Source of the DNA: Paracentrotus lividus | Taxonomy: Eukaryota; Echinodermata; Echinoidea; Camarodonta; Echinidae | Assembly (NCBI GenBank): GCA_940671915.1 | Contig: CALNVZ010003435.1 | Span: 14,134,652-14,198,651, forward strand | Reading direction: 5' to 3' | Length of the DNA stretch: 64,000 nucleotides | Part shown: positions 35,789 to 49,800 of the stretch, piece after piece | How positions within the stretch are numbered: position 1 is the first letter of the stretch | Layout of the letters: the number at the start of each line of letters is the position of its first letter | The notes under the pieces: model-generated | Databases searched by the model: none | What the model saw: the letters and a program-made list of their open reading frames with translations, nothing else | What the model was told of the DNA's origin: nothing | Translations under genes and position numbers: made by a program

Positions 35789-38700
35789 TATTGTATCGGA
35801 CTGATTACAGATTTAGACTTTAATGGGCTTTTGATGATCTGGTCAGCTCATTTACCTGCCTGTAATAAGTGTGACGTATTATCTCATGTATTGACATGGA
35901 TGTTTGAGGCAGGATTAAAAGAGACAAGAAAGCAGACACATTGTCTAGTCCCCTGGGAGCCCAGAACGTCATAGAATCTATTGCTGTCCAGGTTTTTCAT
36001 AGAATCTATCTGGTTATCGATCGTCACTGGCAAAGAACGTGGTATCAATGGTATCGAAGCCTTGTCAATAATTGCACCCAAAAAGGCATTTTTGGTAATC
36101 CATCATGGGCTTAAAATTCAGAAGTAATAATATTTAATGGTAATTAATCATCAAGGTTTCTGATCTTTGATAACATAAAAGTTTATGTCCAATTACCTCA
36201 ATGTCGCTCCATTCTTTCATGTAAATGGTATTATTAATTATTATTCATTCTTTTTTTCAAATTTCAAGAATAAGTATTTCAAAAGCTGCAAGGTTTAGGG
36301 TGGTGGAGTGAAGTTTTCTACCCTTGAATGTTACATTTTACATTTAATATTACCATCAAATTCATCACTAAACTCTTCTTAGTAAACACATGAACACATG
36401 AACATCATCTCTTGCAAAACATAAAGCCTATGTACAGGTTACAAGTAACATTACATTAACACAACAAGGAGAATCAATACATGGAGCCCCTGCCACGAAC
36501 ATGAGACAAGAAATCCATACTTTTCAATCCCTATGTTCCTTTTAGAACATTTTTTCCTGTTCAAATCAACCATGACAATTGCACTTGCACGACCCACGTA
36601 GTGAAGTTCAAGTGTCTAATTTGTTCCTCCACGGGACACACTTTGCCTTTAATATTCTTTGTCTGTTGTGGAAATGAAAGGAAGTCTGCCTTGCCAATAG
36701 CAGAATGACAATTGTATTTTCAGAGGAAAGACTGACTGACTGTTTATCAATATGATTTATTTACGGTAAACCTAGCCTTGAACCTCTATTAATGACCATT
36801 TATTAAAGTTAATGTTATTTTTGTAACTTGGGATAGTCGCTGCCACTGAAAAATACATTTGGGGAAAACAATGTCTGTTCATTTATTTATAAACTAGGAT
36901 AATAAATATATAACAAACTTGAAGAAACAAAAGTCCATGCAGAAAATAGTTTGAGCTCTGTGTATACACAGGAAGTATGCGCTCACACCGTGAGAAAACA
37001 GAGCATGACTAACAATTTTTCAAGCTTTCGCTCATTGTAAGACGGCAATTACCAAGATTAATCCAACTCACAAAAGCTCCCAAATCTCTGAACAGCCACT
37101 TTTTTAAAAACAAGTTATGAATCAGAGAATCACACTAACAGCTTTGAATCCCTAATAAATATGATCCATTATTTTCATGGATTATTGGAAAGGGTGGATT
37201 GAAGTTCAATTTGTAGATTTGAGGCCTGCAACACAATTTATGAGGATTTGAAGCACAATGGTACTCACAATTACAATCCTTTACCATATTTATCTCCAAT
37301 TAAGAATTCAAAATCATTTTTCATCCTGATTTTAATGATCCGCAAGTACCTCAAAGCACACAGATGAATTGACAAACTTGTAGAGCGAGTACATTATAAT
37401 GCTTTCAGCTGGAGCATAGCAATAGAGATTACCATTTACCTGTGACCTGTGATTGTGGATTAAATTGAACAAAGTTGTGGATGGAATAAATGATTACACC
37501 TGTGCTCTGTGTTGACACAACATTCTGATGTACAAATGGAGCATCAAATTGACTTATTTATGATTTTCAAGTTATCAAAAACTAATTTTTAACTGTTCAA
37601 TAGAAAAATATTTGATCTCTTGTAAAGGTTGGATTAGAAATGTGTTATTAGGGCCATGAGGTGGTGGCAATATATTGAGTAAAATGAAGGGGAAAATGTA
37701 TCTTTCTTGTGTTTCTCTATTCAAGCTCAGTATCAGGAATTACACACCTATTTAAAATGCACATATGGAGCATCAAATTGAGTTATTTATAATTTTCAAG
37801 TTATCCATAATTTTTGCTCAATAGAAACGTGTCATTTGTTTGATTTCTTGTGAAGGTTGAAAAGGTGTTTTGGCTTAGTGCAATAAATTGAATAAAATAA
37901 ACAAAAAATAATGTATCTTCCTCTTGTTTGTCCATTCAAGGAGTTGAACAATACCTCTTAAAAGTTCAAAATGCTGTCCCCAGATTGACCCCACTATCAA
38001 CATAACTATCAACATATTCAAACAGCTCTAGCAGTTCTACGACTAAACAACCCAATGTATGATTTTCCTTCTGATTTTCAAGCCTAATGTACCCATGCCT
38101 ACAGTATAAAGTGCACAGTTGAATGTCTAGAAAGTGTTGCATATAATAATAAAATCATATTTTTCATTAAAGAAGTAGAATATCATCTTCAGATACTAAA
38201 CCATATTCTTTCATACTGGATATTTTTTTATCAATTACTTTATACTAGTAGTTTGCTGTATATGTAGTGGAATATCTACTGAAAGTTTTTAATACAAATG
38301 GTTCAGCATATTCATTTTCAAAGTAGGGCACCGAATATAATCAGGTCACTTGAAATGTTAGTTCAATCACATTTGACGTTACTTTTCAAATTTTTTAGAC
38401 AGGTTCTCTTTTCTTTAGAGCGGTCAATCACTCTGAACAAAGCCTTAAAACTTTTCAATTGTTAAATTTGGGACCCAGCCCATGATTTGGTGGAAACTTC
38501 AACAAAGAAATACAAACACGCTAATCACAAATTATGCAGCTGTAATAATTGAGGGTTTTCTTGGGCTATGTAGCGGAAAAGCTGAGCAAATGATGGAAAA
38601 CATACTCAAACAATCATGTTCTTTGTAAAAGGTATAAGGAAATACCGACATACACGAGACAGAAATCAAATAAGCGAGAACATTTGGTACAATAGAACTC

Positions 38701-40071
38701 TTAAGTAAACTAATTTCTGCCAATTACAATCTATCTTTCTCTAATCCATGAAAGCATATGGTTTGTATGTACAGAAAGTGTTAGCACAACTCTTTTAATG
38801 CCAGTCTGAAAAGACCTATTTCCAATGCATGTTTGTTAGTAAAGCAAACATTGGCATGACTTATAAGACATATTTTACAAGCCTTTTCAATGTGGAGACA
38901 GTTTTATGTGACTGAAAGCTTAAAGTGAAAAAAAGAACAAGCCTTGAACAAAGAATTCAACTCTAGACACAAAAACTTCATTACCTGAATGAATTATCAA
39001 GATAAATTGCATCTTTTTATTGGCTGAACATACTCAGACGATGATTTCTCAGAACATGGATTAAATATATCAATTACAAGAGAGTCTAGACTACTCTTTA
39101 AAACACAAATAAACAACTAATAAATTAGATCATAATTTGGATGCTTGGAATGGAATTTTTATGAAACAAAGAGTAACTTACTGTGTTTCATTCGGAAATT
39201 GCTTTATTTATATCTTCAATATTTTACTGGATACAATTTTTTTTAAAGAAGTGTTCAAAAGTTATTCCTACATGTATATCACATTTTAAAAATTCAGTAA
39301 TTTTTTAAATATTGATGAGGATTTTTCTTTTTCACTTTTCTAAAAGAAATTTTTCTTCTAAAAAGTGTAAACATTTTGGGAGAAAGAGCATAATGGTATT
39401 ATACCTGGCACAATGACTTGGCCTTTTATATACCAAGTATATTCTATAATAAAACTTTTTTGTTATTATATACCACAGCAATAAAATTATTCATCAGCAA
39501 CAGGTTTCTTAACTTTATCTGATTTTTATGATTTTCAACTGTCCTGGTTCTATTGAAAAGAATATGTTTTCTGCCGGACATAGTACTATTAAAAATATGG
39601 AAAAATATCTTTTAATCTACAATATTTTGTAAATATTGAATTATTAATGTATATGTATTGATAGTTTTATAAGTTGATTGTGTCTGCTACTGTAGTGCAA
39701 TGCTAAGTTCGGTGATAAAAAGATTGATAAGGAAAAGGAGATAAAGACTCTGATGAAAAATATAGATTAGGAAGATAGCCTGGATGTAGAAAAAGCATAA
39801 ACTAAACAAACTTAGTATTCAAGAGTAGTTCATTATTCTACCGGAGTTTTATGTTGGTAATACAGGACCATAATATGCCCCAATAAATTATACCATAAAT
39901 TCACCAAATACCATCCAGAGATAATGAACATTCCCTCATGTTACTACGTACAAATACAAACATAAGTTCCATGTCATCTCTTTATATCAAAAGAGAGACA
40001 CCTGAACCTTACATCTATGTTTGAGTTCTATCTTCATACTCAAATAGATTTGAACAGCCTTCATTTTATTA
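35789..40071. other. AT-rich sequence, presumed intron
   Basis: Apart from the 229-bp tandem duplication at 37532-37940, no gene, RNA or repeat was recognised. ORFs are short and AT-driven. Confidence 0.5.
37532..37940. repeat. Diverged tandem duplication, ~229-bp period
   Basis: GGAGCATCAAATTGACTTAT...TTTTCAAGTTATC (from 37532) recurs 229 bp later at 37761, followed in both by TCAATAGAAA, TTGATYTCTTGTRAAGGTTG, AATGTATCTTYC and ATTCAAG. Two units only, clearly diverged, so it is an old duplication. Non-coding. Confidence 0.6.
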
Positions 40072-40553
40072 AGGGTGTGTTCAATGTCCATTTTCAAATT
40101 TAAACGCCAACATAAATCATGATACAAAACGCAGAACACAAACACGATCAACGGTACACCGTTCAGTGTCGAAAATTTAAAGCTGATTATACGTCCATCG
40201 TCTTTAAATTCCCCGCTTTCAAAAACAAAAATCTGTGATTTTTTTTTGTTTCACTTGCACCGGAAGCTTCCACTGCGAGAGCAAAGATGTTTAGAAACTC
40301 AATTGTTTCAATGTCGCATTTCGTTGCATTCGCGATGCTCAAGGTCGTAAAATCGAAGCTGATTTTATTTCAAAACACATCTTTCTTGCCGTTTAAATTT
40401 TCCTCCGAATGGATATCTGAAACACAATTACTTTTACGACCGGGAATGGGGACCATGAACACCCACTTTGTTTCTCTTTATATCAGCGTTTCGTAATTGC
40501 GTTTTGTATCATGATTCATGTTTAAATTTGAAACGGGACATTGAACACACCCT
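40072..40553. repeat. TA-flanked 482-bp MITE, copy 1
   Basis: TA, then AGGGTGTGTTCAATGTCC, ending in the inverse GGACATTGAACACACCCT, then TA. About 60 bp of terminal repeat includes AAATTTAAAC and CATGATACAAAACGC. Internal CACTTGCACCGGAAGCTTCC and TGTCGCATTTCGTTGCATTC blocks are shared with the copy at 51804. Non-autonomous; Tc1/mariner-type insertion by its TA flanks. Plus-strand ORF 40287-40496 is unsupported. Confidence 0.85.
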
Positions 40554-42435
40554 TAGAAAACAAATAGTAAATGAAACAGTGCCCACACCATCTGATTGAG
40601 TACATATTTGTACCATTTTAATGTGCTTGGGTGTCAACACATTACTATATACATCTCTACTACGGATTCCCTGAAACATGAAGGAACTCAAAGATACTAC
40701 TCCTTTGAGCAAATTAGGTATTTCATTACATTGTGTTAGCATTGATAAGATTTTAGTTTCTACTTGGCACGGCTTCTTGGTATGTTGCACATGTACTAGT
40801 TTTATGAAAACTTCTTCACTGGTCAATTTGGATGAACATATCAAGAACTATATCTCAGTATATGGGCTTTATATGTTTATTTCTTCAAATTTCATGGTTT
40901 TTAAACATAAATTGCAAATGAAATATCGGTATCCCAATTCTGACTGCCCCGAAGCATAATTGACCTGTTTATTCATTTATGTCTGCATGATTTAGCTACA
41001 AAAATGTGTTACCTGATACAATAACCATATATTGTATCTTTCCCTCCCCATTCACATCAATCATTCAACCAAAACTAAGCTGTTTTGCTCATTTCATATG
41101 AAAAGCATTGAATTCAACAATATTTTCCTTTATCTTCTCTCTTTTCTTCTGGAATCCCTCATCCACTTACTTTATAAAAGTGGTAGTGACAAGATGGTAT
41201 GAACTGAAGGTTACTCTTACAGAATTTCCTTCATAGACACCCCTGTGTTGGAGTGAAATATTTTCAGCACTAGCTGCCACTTTATAACAGACAGCTTCAG
41301 CCAGAAGGTGTTCACAAAAATACATATTGATAGACACTTTTTCACTTCTCCAACCATTTGCGTTTAGTCAATTACTTCATTGAATAAAGGTCAAGATTAA
41401 ATATGGGTAAGACTTAACCCATTGCCTACAGGAATTGGCTGGTTCACTATTTTATAGGAACGAGACAATTCAATGGTCATTGTGTTAAATGCTACATCAA
41501 GATGTACCTGTATGATAAATAAATCTTTCCTTAATTAAATACTTTTATGGTGCTCCTTTAACTTTAACATTAGTAATGTTAATTATTTCACTAAAGGACA
41601 ACAACATGTATGCACATTATCAGGTGATTATGGCAGAGGAGAATAGTTACATAGTTGCACCATCATAAATGGGCGTACATTTTTTCATATCAATGGAAAA
41701 CATGACATTTTTGTGTGCAATGGATATTCTCCCAAAAAATGATCTATTGGTGACATATTAAAGTTAAATGTTCTTCTTTAGTAATTGATACAGATTAACC
41801 ACATTTTAAAAAAAACTTAATGATACATGATTTTGTATTTCAAAACCCCTGAATTCTATCAAACCATGGACATCCATGATTAAACCTACAATGATTGAAG
41901 AGTGGGATTCGAGGTGTAAAAGTTGAAAAAGTTAATCCTCAAGAAAAATTTTAAGCTGTGAAATATGCTGATCTGTGACACATTAGCACCTTCAATACGG
42001 TATAAACTTATCCCTGGTATTAAAGGGGAATGATCCCCTCAGAGAAATTTGGCTTCAGTGAATGGAGACAAACCCCCAAAACATATTGCAAAAAGTTTCG
42101 GAAAAATCAGGCAATGAATAAGAGAGATATGAATTTTTAGATTTTGAGATCACTTATGATATGGAGATCCTCCAATTGGCAACGCGACCATGATCTGTGA
42201 TGTAATGCAGGGAGATCTTGCCCATATCTATTGTACACATTGTACTAAAATCCTCTTTTTTCTCGATTCTAAAGGGAGAATAAAGAATCTTTTTATGGGA
42301 TGACATGTAAATATGAAAGTCATACTATATCATGAAAAGAAAAGCTGTTCTATCATTAGAATGAAAATAAAGAGACAGTTTGCAAAGTTTTTGTGCACAC
42401 CATATGGGGAGTTCTCCCTTTGTGACATCACAAAT

Positions 42436-42469
42436 CAGTTGGAGCGGACGCGTCGGGTGCAATTAACTC
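42436..42469 (+). repeat. AGTTGGAGCGG motif, copy 1 of 4
   Basis: CAGTTGGAGCGG is followed by a CG-rich spacer and GGGTGCAATTAACTC. It recurs inverted at 45782-45812, forward (left half only, the right part diverged) at 46145-46163 and inverted at 46619-46652, always inside the 4.8-kb element. The inverted pairs suggest they are inner ends of nested elements. Confidence 0.6.
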
Positions 42470-42889
42470 ACTGATAAGAGCCCAAATGATTTGAATATTC
42501 AACCGTCACAGAGGCACTCACGAACCGATGCTCATTTTTTCACCCAAAATTCTCCCTCGCGTATCCAGTATCTGATGACGGAATTCGCCCAAACTTTCAG
42601 TGAATATCCCAAACAAGCACATTGATACACTTGTGAAAAATCTTTGAAAACGATGGTATTATTATCATTTTATTGAACATTTCATGTTTCGTCTGCTCCG
42701 AAAAGTGGCTTCGTATTATTCCAGACAAAATCGGTGCACCCAATACATATTCATGACACTCAATATGCATATTCATGAGACTTTAATACAGCTTCTCACG
42801 AAGTTTTCGCTGGGCCGAAGACCTACTTTTCGAGATACAATGAAAAATATATGGGGTATTTTTTGGAAAATAAATTGTAGAAGCAGCAA

Positions 42890-43260
42890 ATCGCCGAAGA
42901 AACATGACGTCATTTTCCAAATTGACATTTACGCATGCGCATTCGCATCAAACACTCCTGACTCATGATGCTGCCTGCGAAAATCTTCGCGAGTATGATC
43001 GAGGAATCTTCGAAGAATCTCAACAAAAAAAGGTACGGTAGTGGCGTAAAGACTTGATTTTCTTGAGTATATCTATAGTTTTATCCCCCCAATATAAAGC
43101 ATAGATTAGACATTTTAACTCCAAAGTCTTGATAATTTGAAAATATTCCCCGCTGTCGAGCTGTCGTCGTCGGCTGCTGTGTGCTGTGGATCGCTCTGCT
43201 ACAGTGCAGTGCAGTGCAGTGCAGTACACTGGATGCACTTGTCGAACGCAAATTGCTTCG
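42890..43260. promoter_or_regulatory. CpG-rich, promoter-like stretch with CRE and NRF1-like words
   Basis: A perfect palindromic CRE, ATGACGTCAT (42904-42913), lies 20 bp from GCATGCGCA (42933-42941), an NRF1-type word. Both sit in a stretch with many CpGs (TCTTCGCGAGTATGATCGAGG and CTGTCGTCGTCGGCTGC). Five or six GCAGT units follow at 43202-43225. No gene with an obvious start lies next to it. Function is inferred from motif content only. Confidence 0.3.
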
Positions 43261-43739
43261 TTCGTGATCGTGCGTCTGCTTATTAAAATCGTCTTGGAAG
43301 TTATTAAAAACTGTTTGTATTAATGATTATATTAAAAATAGAACATTTTATATCTGTCTGCAGCTGTCCAGATCATCTCTGATTTTCTGGGTTTTTTCAA
43401 TCCACGATTAAGATATTTGCAAAAAAATACGGTCACATATTTATGACAAATTGACAATGACACTCCAGCTTTGCTGACGACACAGTGATTGATTTGTTTC
43501 GATTTTGAGACCATTTTTTTTTTTATAGAAGGGAAGGGTCAACTCTTAGCTAGTGATTGTTTTCAGATATATGTAAATGTGGCTCAAGTTTTAATTTCTA
43601 TTTAGGGGCCTATCACTCGACCATTCAAACATAATAAATTATTTCATATTAGGCTTATTTTATTCTTATTTTGTCTGATTTCATAGTATTTGTTGCTGAT
43701 AATGATTAACTGAAATTCATCAATCTTTTTATTTTCAGT

Positions 43740-44060
43740 TCCTCTGGGCCAGTGCGGAAAAATTTTCTCTCCCCTACCCTAGTCTGCCCAACTTCAGCGT
43801 GAAAAAACCTACCTGCCTGTTACGTGCCAACGGCGACTCCGCCTACCTTTGTCTGCCCGATGATGTCAGACCGATTAATTGGTGAACTTATCGGTGGGTT
43901 ACAATGTTACTTCGCCTAGATCTACCCTAATTCTGCCCAATGATGTTGAACTTGAAGTGATCAATGAATTTTGCAGTACCAACGTGACTCAGCTCCGCCT
44001 ACCTTCGTCTGCCACCTGAGTTTGACCAATGATGTCATACGCAATACGTGCCAACGTGCC
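43740..44060. repeat. Degenerate tandem repeat, CCGCCTACC...TCTGCCC
   Basis: Four or more diverged units of the type CCGCCTACCTTYGTCTGCC followed by GATGATGTCA recur with irregular spacing (about 43775, 43848, 43915, 43996). GTGCCAACG words recur between them. Coding potential is not evident. The stretch ends in a CCCCCCCCCAAAAAAAA homopolymer run. Confidence 0.45.
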
Positions 44061-44859
44061 TCTTCACCCCCCCCCCAAAAAAAAATAATAATAATAAATA
44101 AATAAATAAAATGATTGAGGCATAGGGCCTACATAGAGAGACAATAATTTATCTAATGGAAAATCAATTTACGAACTCTTTTTTTTTTTTTTATTCTCTG
44201 ATTTTCCACTACAAAAGAATGATGTCATCACCTTTACTGTCAAACTAGTATATGTAGACTACATGTGAAGCTTTTTTTTTTTTTTTTTTTTTGAGGGTGG
44301 GGGCAAGGTGAGTTTTCTTCTTTATATCAAGCGAGAATCGAAGCATGTATATAAGTGAGCCTACAGGGAGTTAACTAATAGAGTAGCCTATAGAGAGCAC
44401 TCAGATTGCCGGTTGAATTCAAATGTGACACATGCATGTAACAATAGAACCTTGCTGAATTATTCAGAATTTCTTTTAATATTTATGCGTTTGAATTTAT
44501 TTTGTTTATCAAGAAATTTCTTGCATAGTATTATAATGTGCCGAGTTACCTGTGATATGTTAATGAATCTTTTATTTTGGGTTTTCATATAATAAATAAT
44601 AACATTTATGGCAATCACCTGCTTCTAACACCCTAAAAGATGGTGCTTTAAAATCAAATTGTTCATTATACAAATTTTGTGTGAGGAACAGAGAATAAAG
44701 ATCTACAGAATGAAAAGCATGCCTTTAAATCTTTTTACAGTCCAGTATTAATGTAACATTATCTTGAGCAGTGTAAGTGCAGAAAAGTTTGGTGTTATTA
44801 TTCATTTGATTATCCAGCACGACGCTTTCCTTATGAAAAGTGAAAGGAATATGACATTT

Positions 44860-45420
44860 TTTTTTATTATTAATTTGTTTTGTGCTGCTCAATTCTATTA
44901 TGACTTGATTGTTGTAGGTCCTATGATAAGATAATGATAAGAGATATGGTGACGTGTATAATTGGATTATGATGATTTGATGGTGTGAGAGGATTTTTTT
45001 TTTTTTTTTGTGCCTACGGTAATTGTTCAAACAGACAGAAATGTTGCTCATTTTCACCCCCCCCCCAAAAAAAAAACTACACCAACAACCACGATGTACA
45101 GTGATAATGATGATGATGATGATGGTGATGGTGATTATGATGAGGTGAACTGATGAAAGTAATGTTGATGGTGTGATTGACAGTGATGATGGTGAACTGC
45201 TGAAGGTAATGATGTGATGGATGGTGAACTGATAAAGGTGATGATGGTGGACGATGATGAGGATGAGGATGATGAACTGATGAAGATAATGGTGACGATG
45301 ATGGATGGTAATCTGATGAAGTAATAATGATGATGATGATGATGGTAATCTGATGAAGGTAATGATGACGATGACGTGATAATGACAGTGGTGATGATGG
45401 TTATTCATAGAAATATAGAT
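44860..45420. repeat. GAT/GGT-rich microsatellite and homopolymer tract
   Basis: Long stretches of GATGATGATG and GATGGTGATG with CTGATGAAGGTAATGATG units recur, bordered by T10-12 and C9A9 homopolymers. The 227-codon minus-strand frame here (His/Ile/Ser-rich) is a by-product of the repeat, not a gene. Confidence 0.85.
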
Positions 45421-46826
45421 TTTTTTTTAAATAAAAAAAAGTCTAGTAGTGTTTGGCAGTTTGCATGCATCTGCTGGTACGGACCTCCCCCCCCCCTCCC
45501 CCACCCCCCCCCCAAAAAAAATAAATAAATGAGTAATCAGAATAATATAATAATGAAAGAAAAGAAATAAATTAACCACCTAAATTAATTGATAAGAATA
45601 AAATTATTTAAAATTAATATTAATAATAAGACAGATAATAAGTAATACCCTAAGAGATGGAAACTAATAAGTATATTTTATTATGCCTACTGAATCTTTT
45701 TCATATTAATATATTATAATTATTATCAAAAGGTTTCAATTAATTTTTTTCACGATCAAAATAAATTGTTTTTGTCATAATCGGGAGTTAATTGCACCGG
45801 CCGCTCCAACTGACTTACATTCATTTATCTTGCCGTTTTGTTTTTTTTGGACGTCAGTGAAGACACCTTCACTGTTGTTTTGGTGTTTTTTCCCGTCAAA
45901 CACGAGAGAGAACGTTACAGACGAAACTGGAATAACACATATTCACTCACAATAAAAACGACGGTTAGAAACTAGTTATTTCGTATAATTAGATTTATTT
46001 CATACATATACACTTTTTTGCAAATTTTAAAAGATTTTTGATGTATAGGTGGTGCGGCAAACATTGCGATGCAACAGAGTCACGTCGACCGCACTGCATG
46101 CATGCAGCGAGCGGGTGGGCACGGCGGGTGGGCACGCGGGTATACAGTTGGAGCGGCCGGGTGTAGGTGCGGTGAAACCGAATTTCGAGACTTGACTCGT
46201 TATTCCAGCAGTCCTAGAAATGAGTTGTATTGGATTATTTCCAGACATATCCGGAGGTCTGGGTTTTAGAAAATGATATTTCACAGGAAGTTTCCTTAAT
46301 ATATGCTTACTAACATACTTAAATATCTTTGTTGTTTTACAGATTAGAAATGTGAAATTTTAACGATTTTTTTCGAGCTTGAAAAATTATTTTCGAGTAC
46401 AAAGACTTTGGTCATTTTTTACATCTTTACCATCACTATTTCGGAAAAAGATTATGATTTTCCGTGAGAGTGACCTTTTGAGATTTTAAAAATGTAAAGA
46501 TCGTTCAGATTCATAAATAAATGACAAAGTTAGAGCAGTTTTGCGACGGCACCTTTCTAGCGGTTTCATGGGGACAAGATGTTTATTCTAGGGAAACTCA
46601 AGGTCGCCACAAAACAGAATCGGGAGTTAATTGCACCCGGCCGCTCCAACTGAAATGGTGACAGCGTTGCCAATGGGAGATTTCCTATGTCATCAGAGAT
46701 CTCAATATTCAAATACTCATAACTTTCTTATCATTTATCTGATTTTTACCAAATCTTCACTAATGTGCTTATTTGATTTTTCTGCATCCACAGTAAGCCA
46801 ACTATCTACATAGGGACAATTCTCCT

Positions 46827-49800
46827 TTAAACAAGCTAGGTTTGAATGGCTGAATTCATAAAGGGCTTATACAGGAAAATTAAATTTAAAAACCTTCATG
46901 CGCTACTTGTTAACAAAAGGATATATCCTGATTATCCCTATCTATATTCTTCTGTAATAGAATGACCTTTAACAGTGTAAGATTTAAAGGGAAATGTGTT
47001 ATTCATTTCCACCTACAGGTGTCTTGAGTCCCTTTTAATTTCACACATTACAGCATAGTTATCACTTCTGCTGGTATATGATCGCTCCAAAAGTTGTTAG
47101 TTTCCGTTCGTATTAAGGAATGAATTATGTTGTGGAAATAAAAGTAACATCAAAGCTCAAAGTTATTAGAGGAAGTATTCACTGTTAACACCTTGTATCA
47201 GGACAACTACCCCCTGGACAATTACCCCACGAGAAATACCCCCCAATATAGGGTAAGGTGGAGAATTATAGGGGTAGATTTTTGGCTGGGGTATGGTTGT
47301 CCCGGGGGGGGGGGGGTAGTTGTCCTGGAACCTTAACACTTACATGTACGTTCTAGATAACTGAACTTCTAATAAGTATAATACGTAATGACAGATGATT
47401 TTTAAGTACACTCCTTTAGGTTAAGATATGCTCTTTCTTGGTTTGATTTTTTTTTTCACAAATAAAATATGGAATTAATGGAGAATGAAATATGGGTAAT
47501 GGTCCATAGTAACAAAACAAACAACAGTCATTAGTACAAATGACAACACTGGGAGTGGATATTTGAATGTTTAATAGACATGAAATTCCAAACAACTAAT
47601 AAGATGAATGTCAAACATTGGAAAGAAAAATAAGAAAGGGGGGAAATGAGCAACAGATATTCAGGCAGACATGTTGGACACAAAAGGGATTTTTTTTTTT
47701 TTCTTTTTTTTTGTTGCTTTCTTTCTTTTCTTTTTTTTTTTTGCTTGGTAATTAAGTGCTTCCTAATTCTGAGGTAAATTTGTAACTTATAAATCGCTAT
47801 CTAGAGCAGGCGCATTGTGCCCCTAATGAACTTTTAAATATAGTTCAAAGTCAATAAACATTTACCACAACATTGGCAAGCTCTTTAAATAGATTCTCTT
47901 TGTAAAGATAAACTTTTCAACTATACCATTTTAAAGTCAAAGTGTGCTAATTTCTTTCTTTTTGAACGATCTCCTTTTCCTCATATTGTCCATGTATGTT
48001 TCTAAACAAACTTAATCTCATCTAAAAGTAGATAATTATTAAATGAAATTACTTTTGTGCTGGATGGGTATGTTCTACATGTTTCACAATATACATTTGT
48101 TTGGAATATAGACATTTTAATGTAAAAAAAGGTATGTATCCTTTTAGGCCAAGCATCTTGATATGTTCTGATTATTCAAATGCAGATGCCGTCACTCCAA
48201 TTACCTCACATTCAAAGTTGATCTGGAGTCTGATTTTGTCAATTTCTGCCACATCAATCTCATGAAATCAGTTTGAGGATAACATTTACTAATCCATTTC
48301 ATAGGCTACTGGGTACCAATAACCTACAGATTATTACTTTAAAAGCGGATCTTTATTCATAAACGTTTAAATATTTCATGCAATTGAGAATGTCAAAGGC
48401 AATAATTATACTTCATGATGTTGAATGGATGGGGTTCATTCCCTTAAATTAAATTTGTTTATGGCTTCAGGGGGTTTGTTAAAGAATTTCAAGCTCAATG
48501 TACTTCTATCATGACTTCATTCATGTTATACTACACTTTTTTTTTCCAACTGATAATATCATAGCATATCTTCTAGTGGTAGCCCAAAGGGTGCTATTTA
48601 AATTTCTTAAGCTCATTGATAACTCATGTCTGGCCCTCAACACATACAATGTAATAATCCAGAACATTGATTTATTTAAAGTCTCGAAACACATTAACAT
48701 ATACCCTGTGATCCTTCATGTCTAGTGGCAAGAAAGCAGCCTGCTACAGGGGAGTTTAACACATGAACACCAGATGCTCATTTTAATTCAAATTCACACT
48801 ATGAAATTAATTATACATCTCATGAATAAAATCAGTAATAAGGTATTCCAACTTAATATATTGAAACCATTTATCACAATAATCTTTGTTGCTTTCCATA
48901 CATCCCAGTTGCTCGGCAGAAGTGGCAGACCATGGGGGTGTTCCACAGACAAAGGGAATAAAGAGCCAATGTGGATGTTATTGCATTACATTGAATTATT
49001 ACTAATTAAGATCTGTAGCCGCATATGCTACAAGGCCAATATTATGCCTCAGTCACAATGAGAAAACACACAATAGACTGATTGAAATATTCTTCAGGGT
49101 GTCCCTACCAAAATAAGTAAACCAACATTTTACCCCCAAATCTCTAGATAAATTTCCATTACTCAAGTCAAATCTCAATTCCTTACATGTTATAAAATTT
49201 TTGTAAATTGTTGTCATATATAAATGAATTTGAAATATTCTAAATTAGTGATGTCAAGACTAGTACAATAACATGTACTGTACGTGTAGTTTGTGTATAG
49301 ACGAAATGCATTTAATGTAAATCTGTTTACAGGAGACAAAAAAAAAGAGATGAAGACAAAAGGCAAATAAGTGAAATCCTTTTTAGTGATGCCTTTTTGC
49401 AGCCCCACAAAATACTGACAGTTCAGTGTTAAATTTACAGTGTAACTGAGGTTTTGAATGTCTATACAATGTTGGATAATTATATCTGGTTATCTGGGCT
49501 CTTGTATTCTCCAAATTAACCATCTTTCTAAAAGAAGGGGTGACCTTTCTATTAGCCCTTTACCACCAGACGGAATTGATATTTATATTTGTGGATAGAT
49601 TATATTGTGTTTTTGATTATGTACATGAGTATGGGTAAATAAATATGAAGTGCTCACATTAGCATTTCCTGCAGGTATAAATCCATTATGGCTTAAAAAT
49701 AAATCATTCATAATTCATCCTACAATCTAATTCATGTCATTCATGCCGATTCAGACAAGCTACCTGTATAACATTTATTTGAACTTTCCCGAAGAGTTAT

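Larger units (their letters stand above)
42024..46826. mobile_element. TTAA-flanked 4.8-kb inverted-repeat element (piggyBac/Kolobok-type insertion)
   Basis: TTAA (42020-42023) precedes AGGGGAATGATCCC, and the inverse GGGACAATTCTCCT precedes TTAA (46827-46830). About 200 bp of each end are imperfect inverse copies, including GAGATC...GATGACATA and TTGGCAACGC. TTAA duplication is typical of piggyBac and Kolobok elements. The interior lacks a transposase and carries four copies of an AGTTGGAGCGG...CAATTAACTC motif, homopolymers, a CpG-rich stretch and a GAT-rich microsatellite, so it is probably a composite of nested insertions. Confidence 0.65.

Noticed and set aside
44725..45408. 227-codon minus-strand frame rich in His, Ile and Ser
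   Set aside because: It lies across GAT/GGT microsatellite and homopolymer runs; composition follows the repeat.
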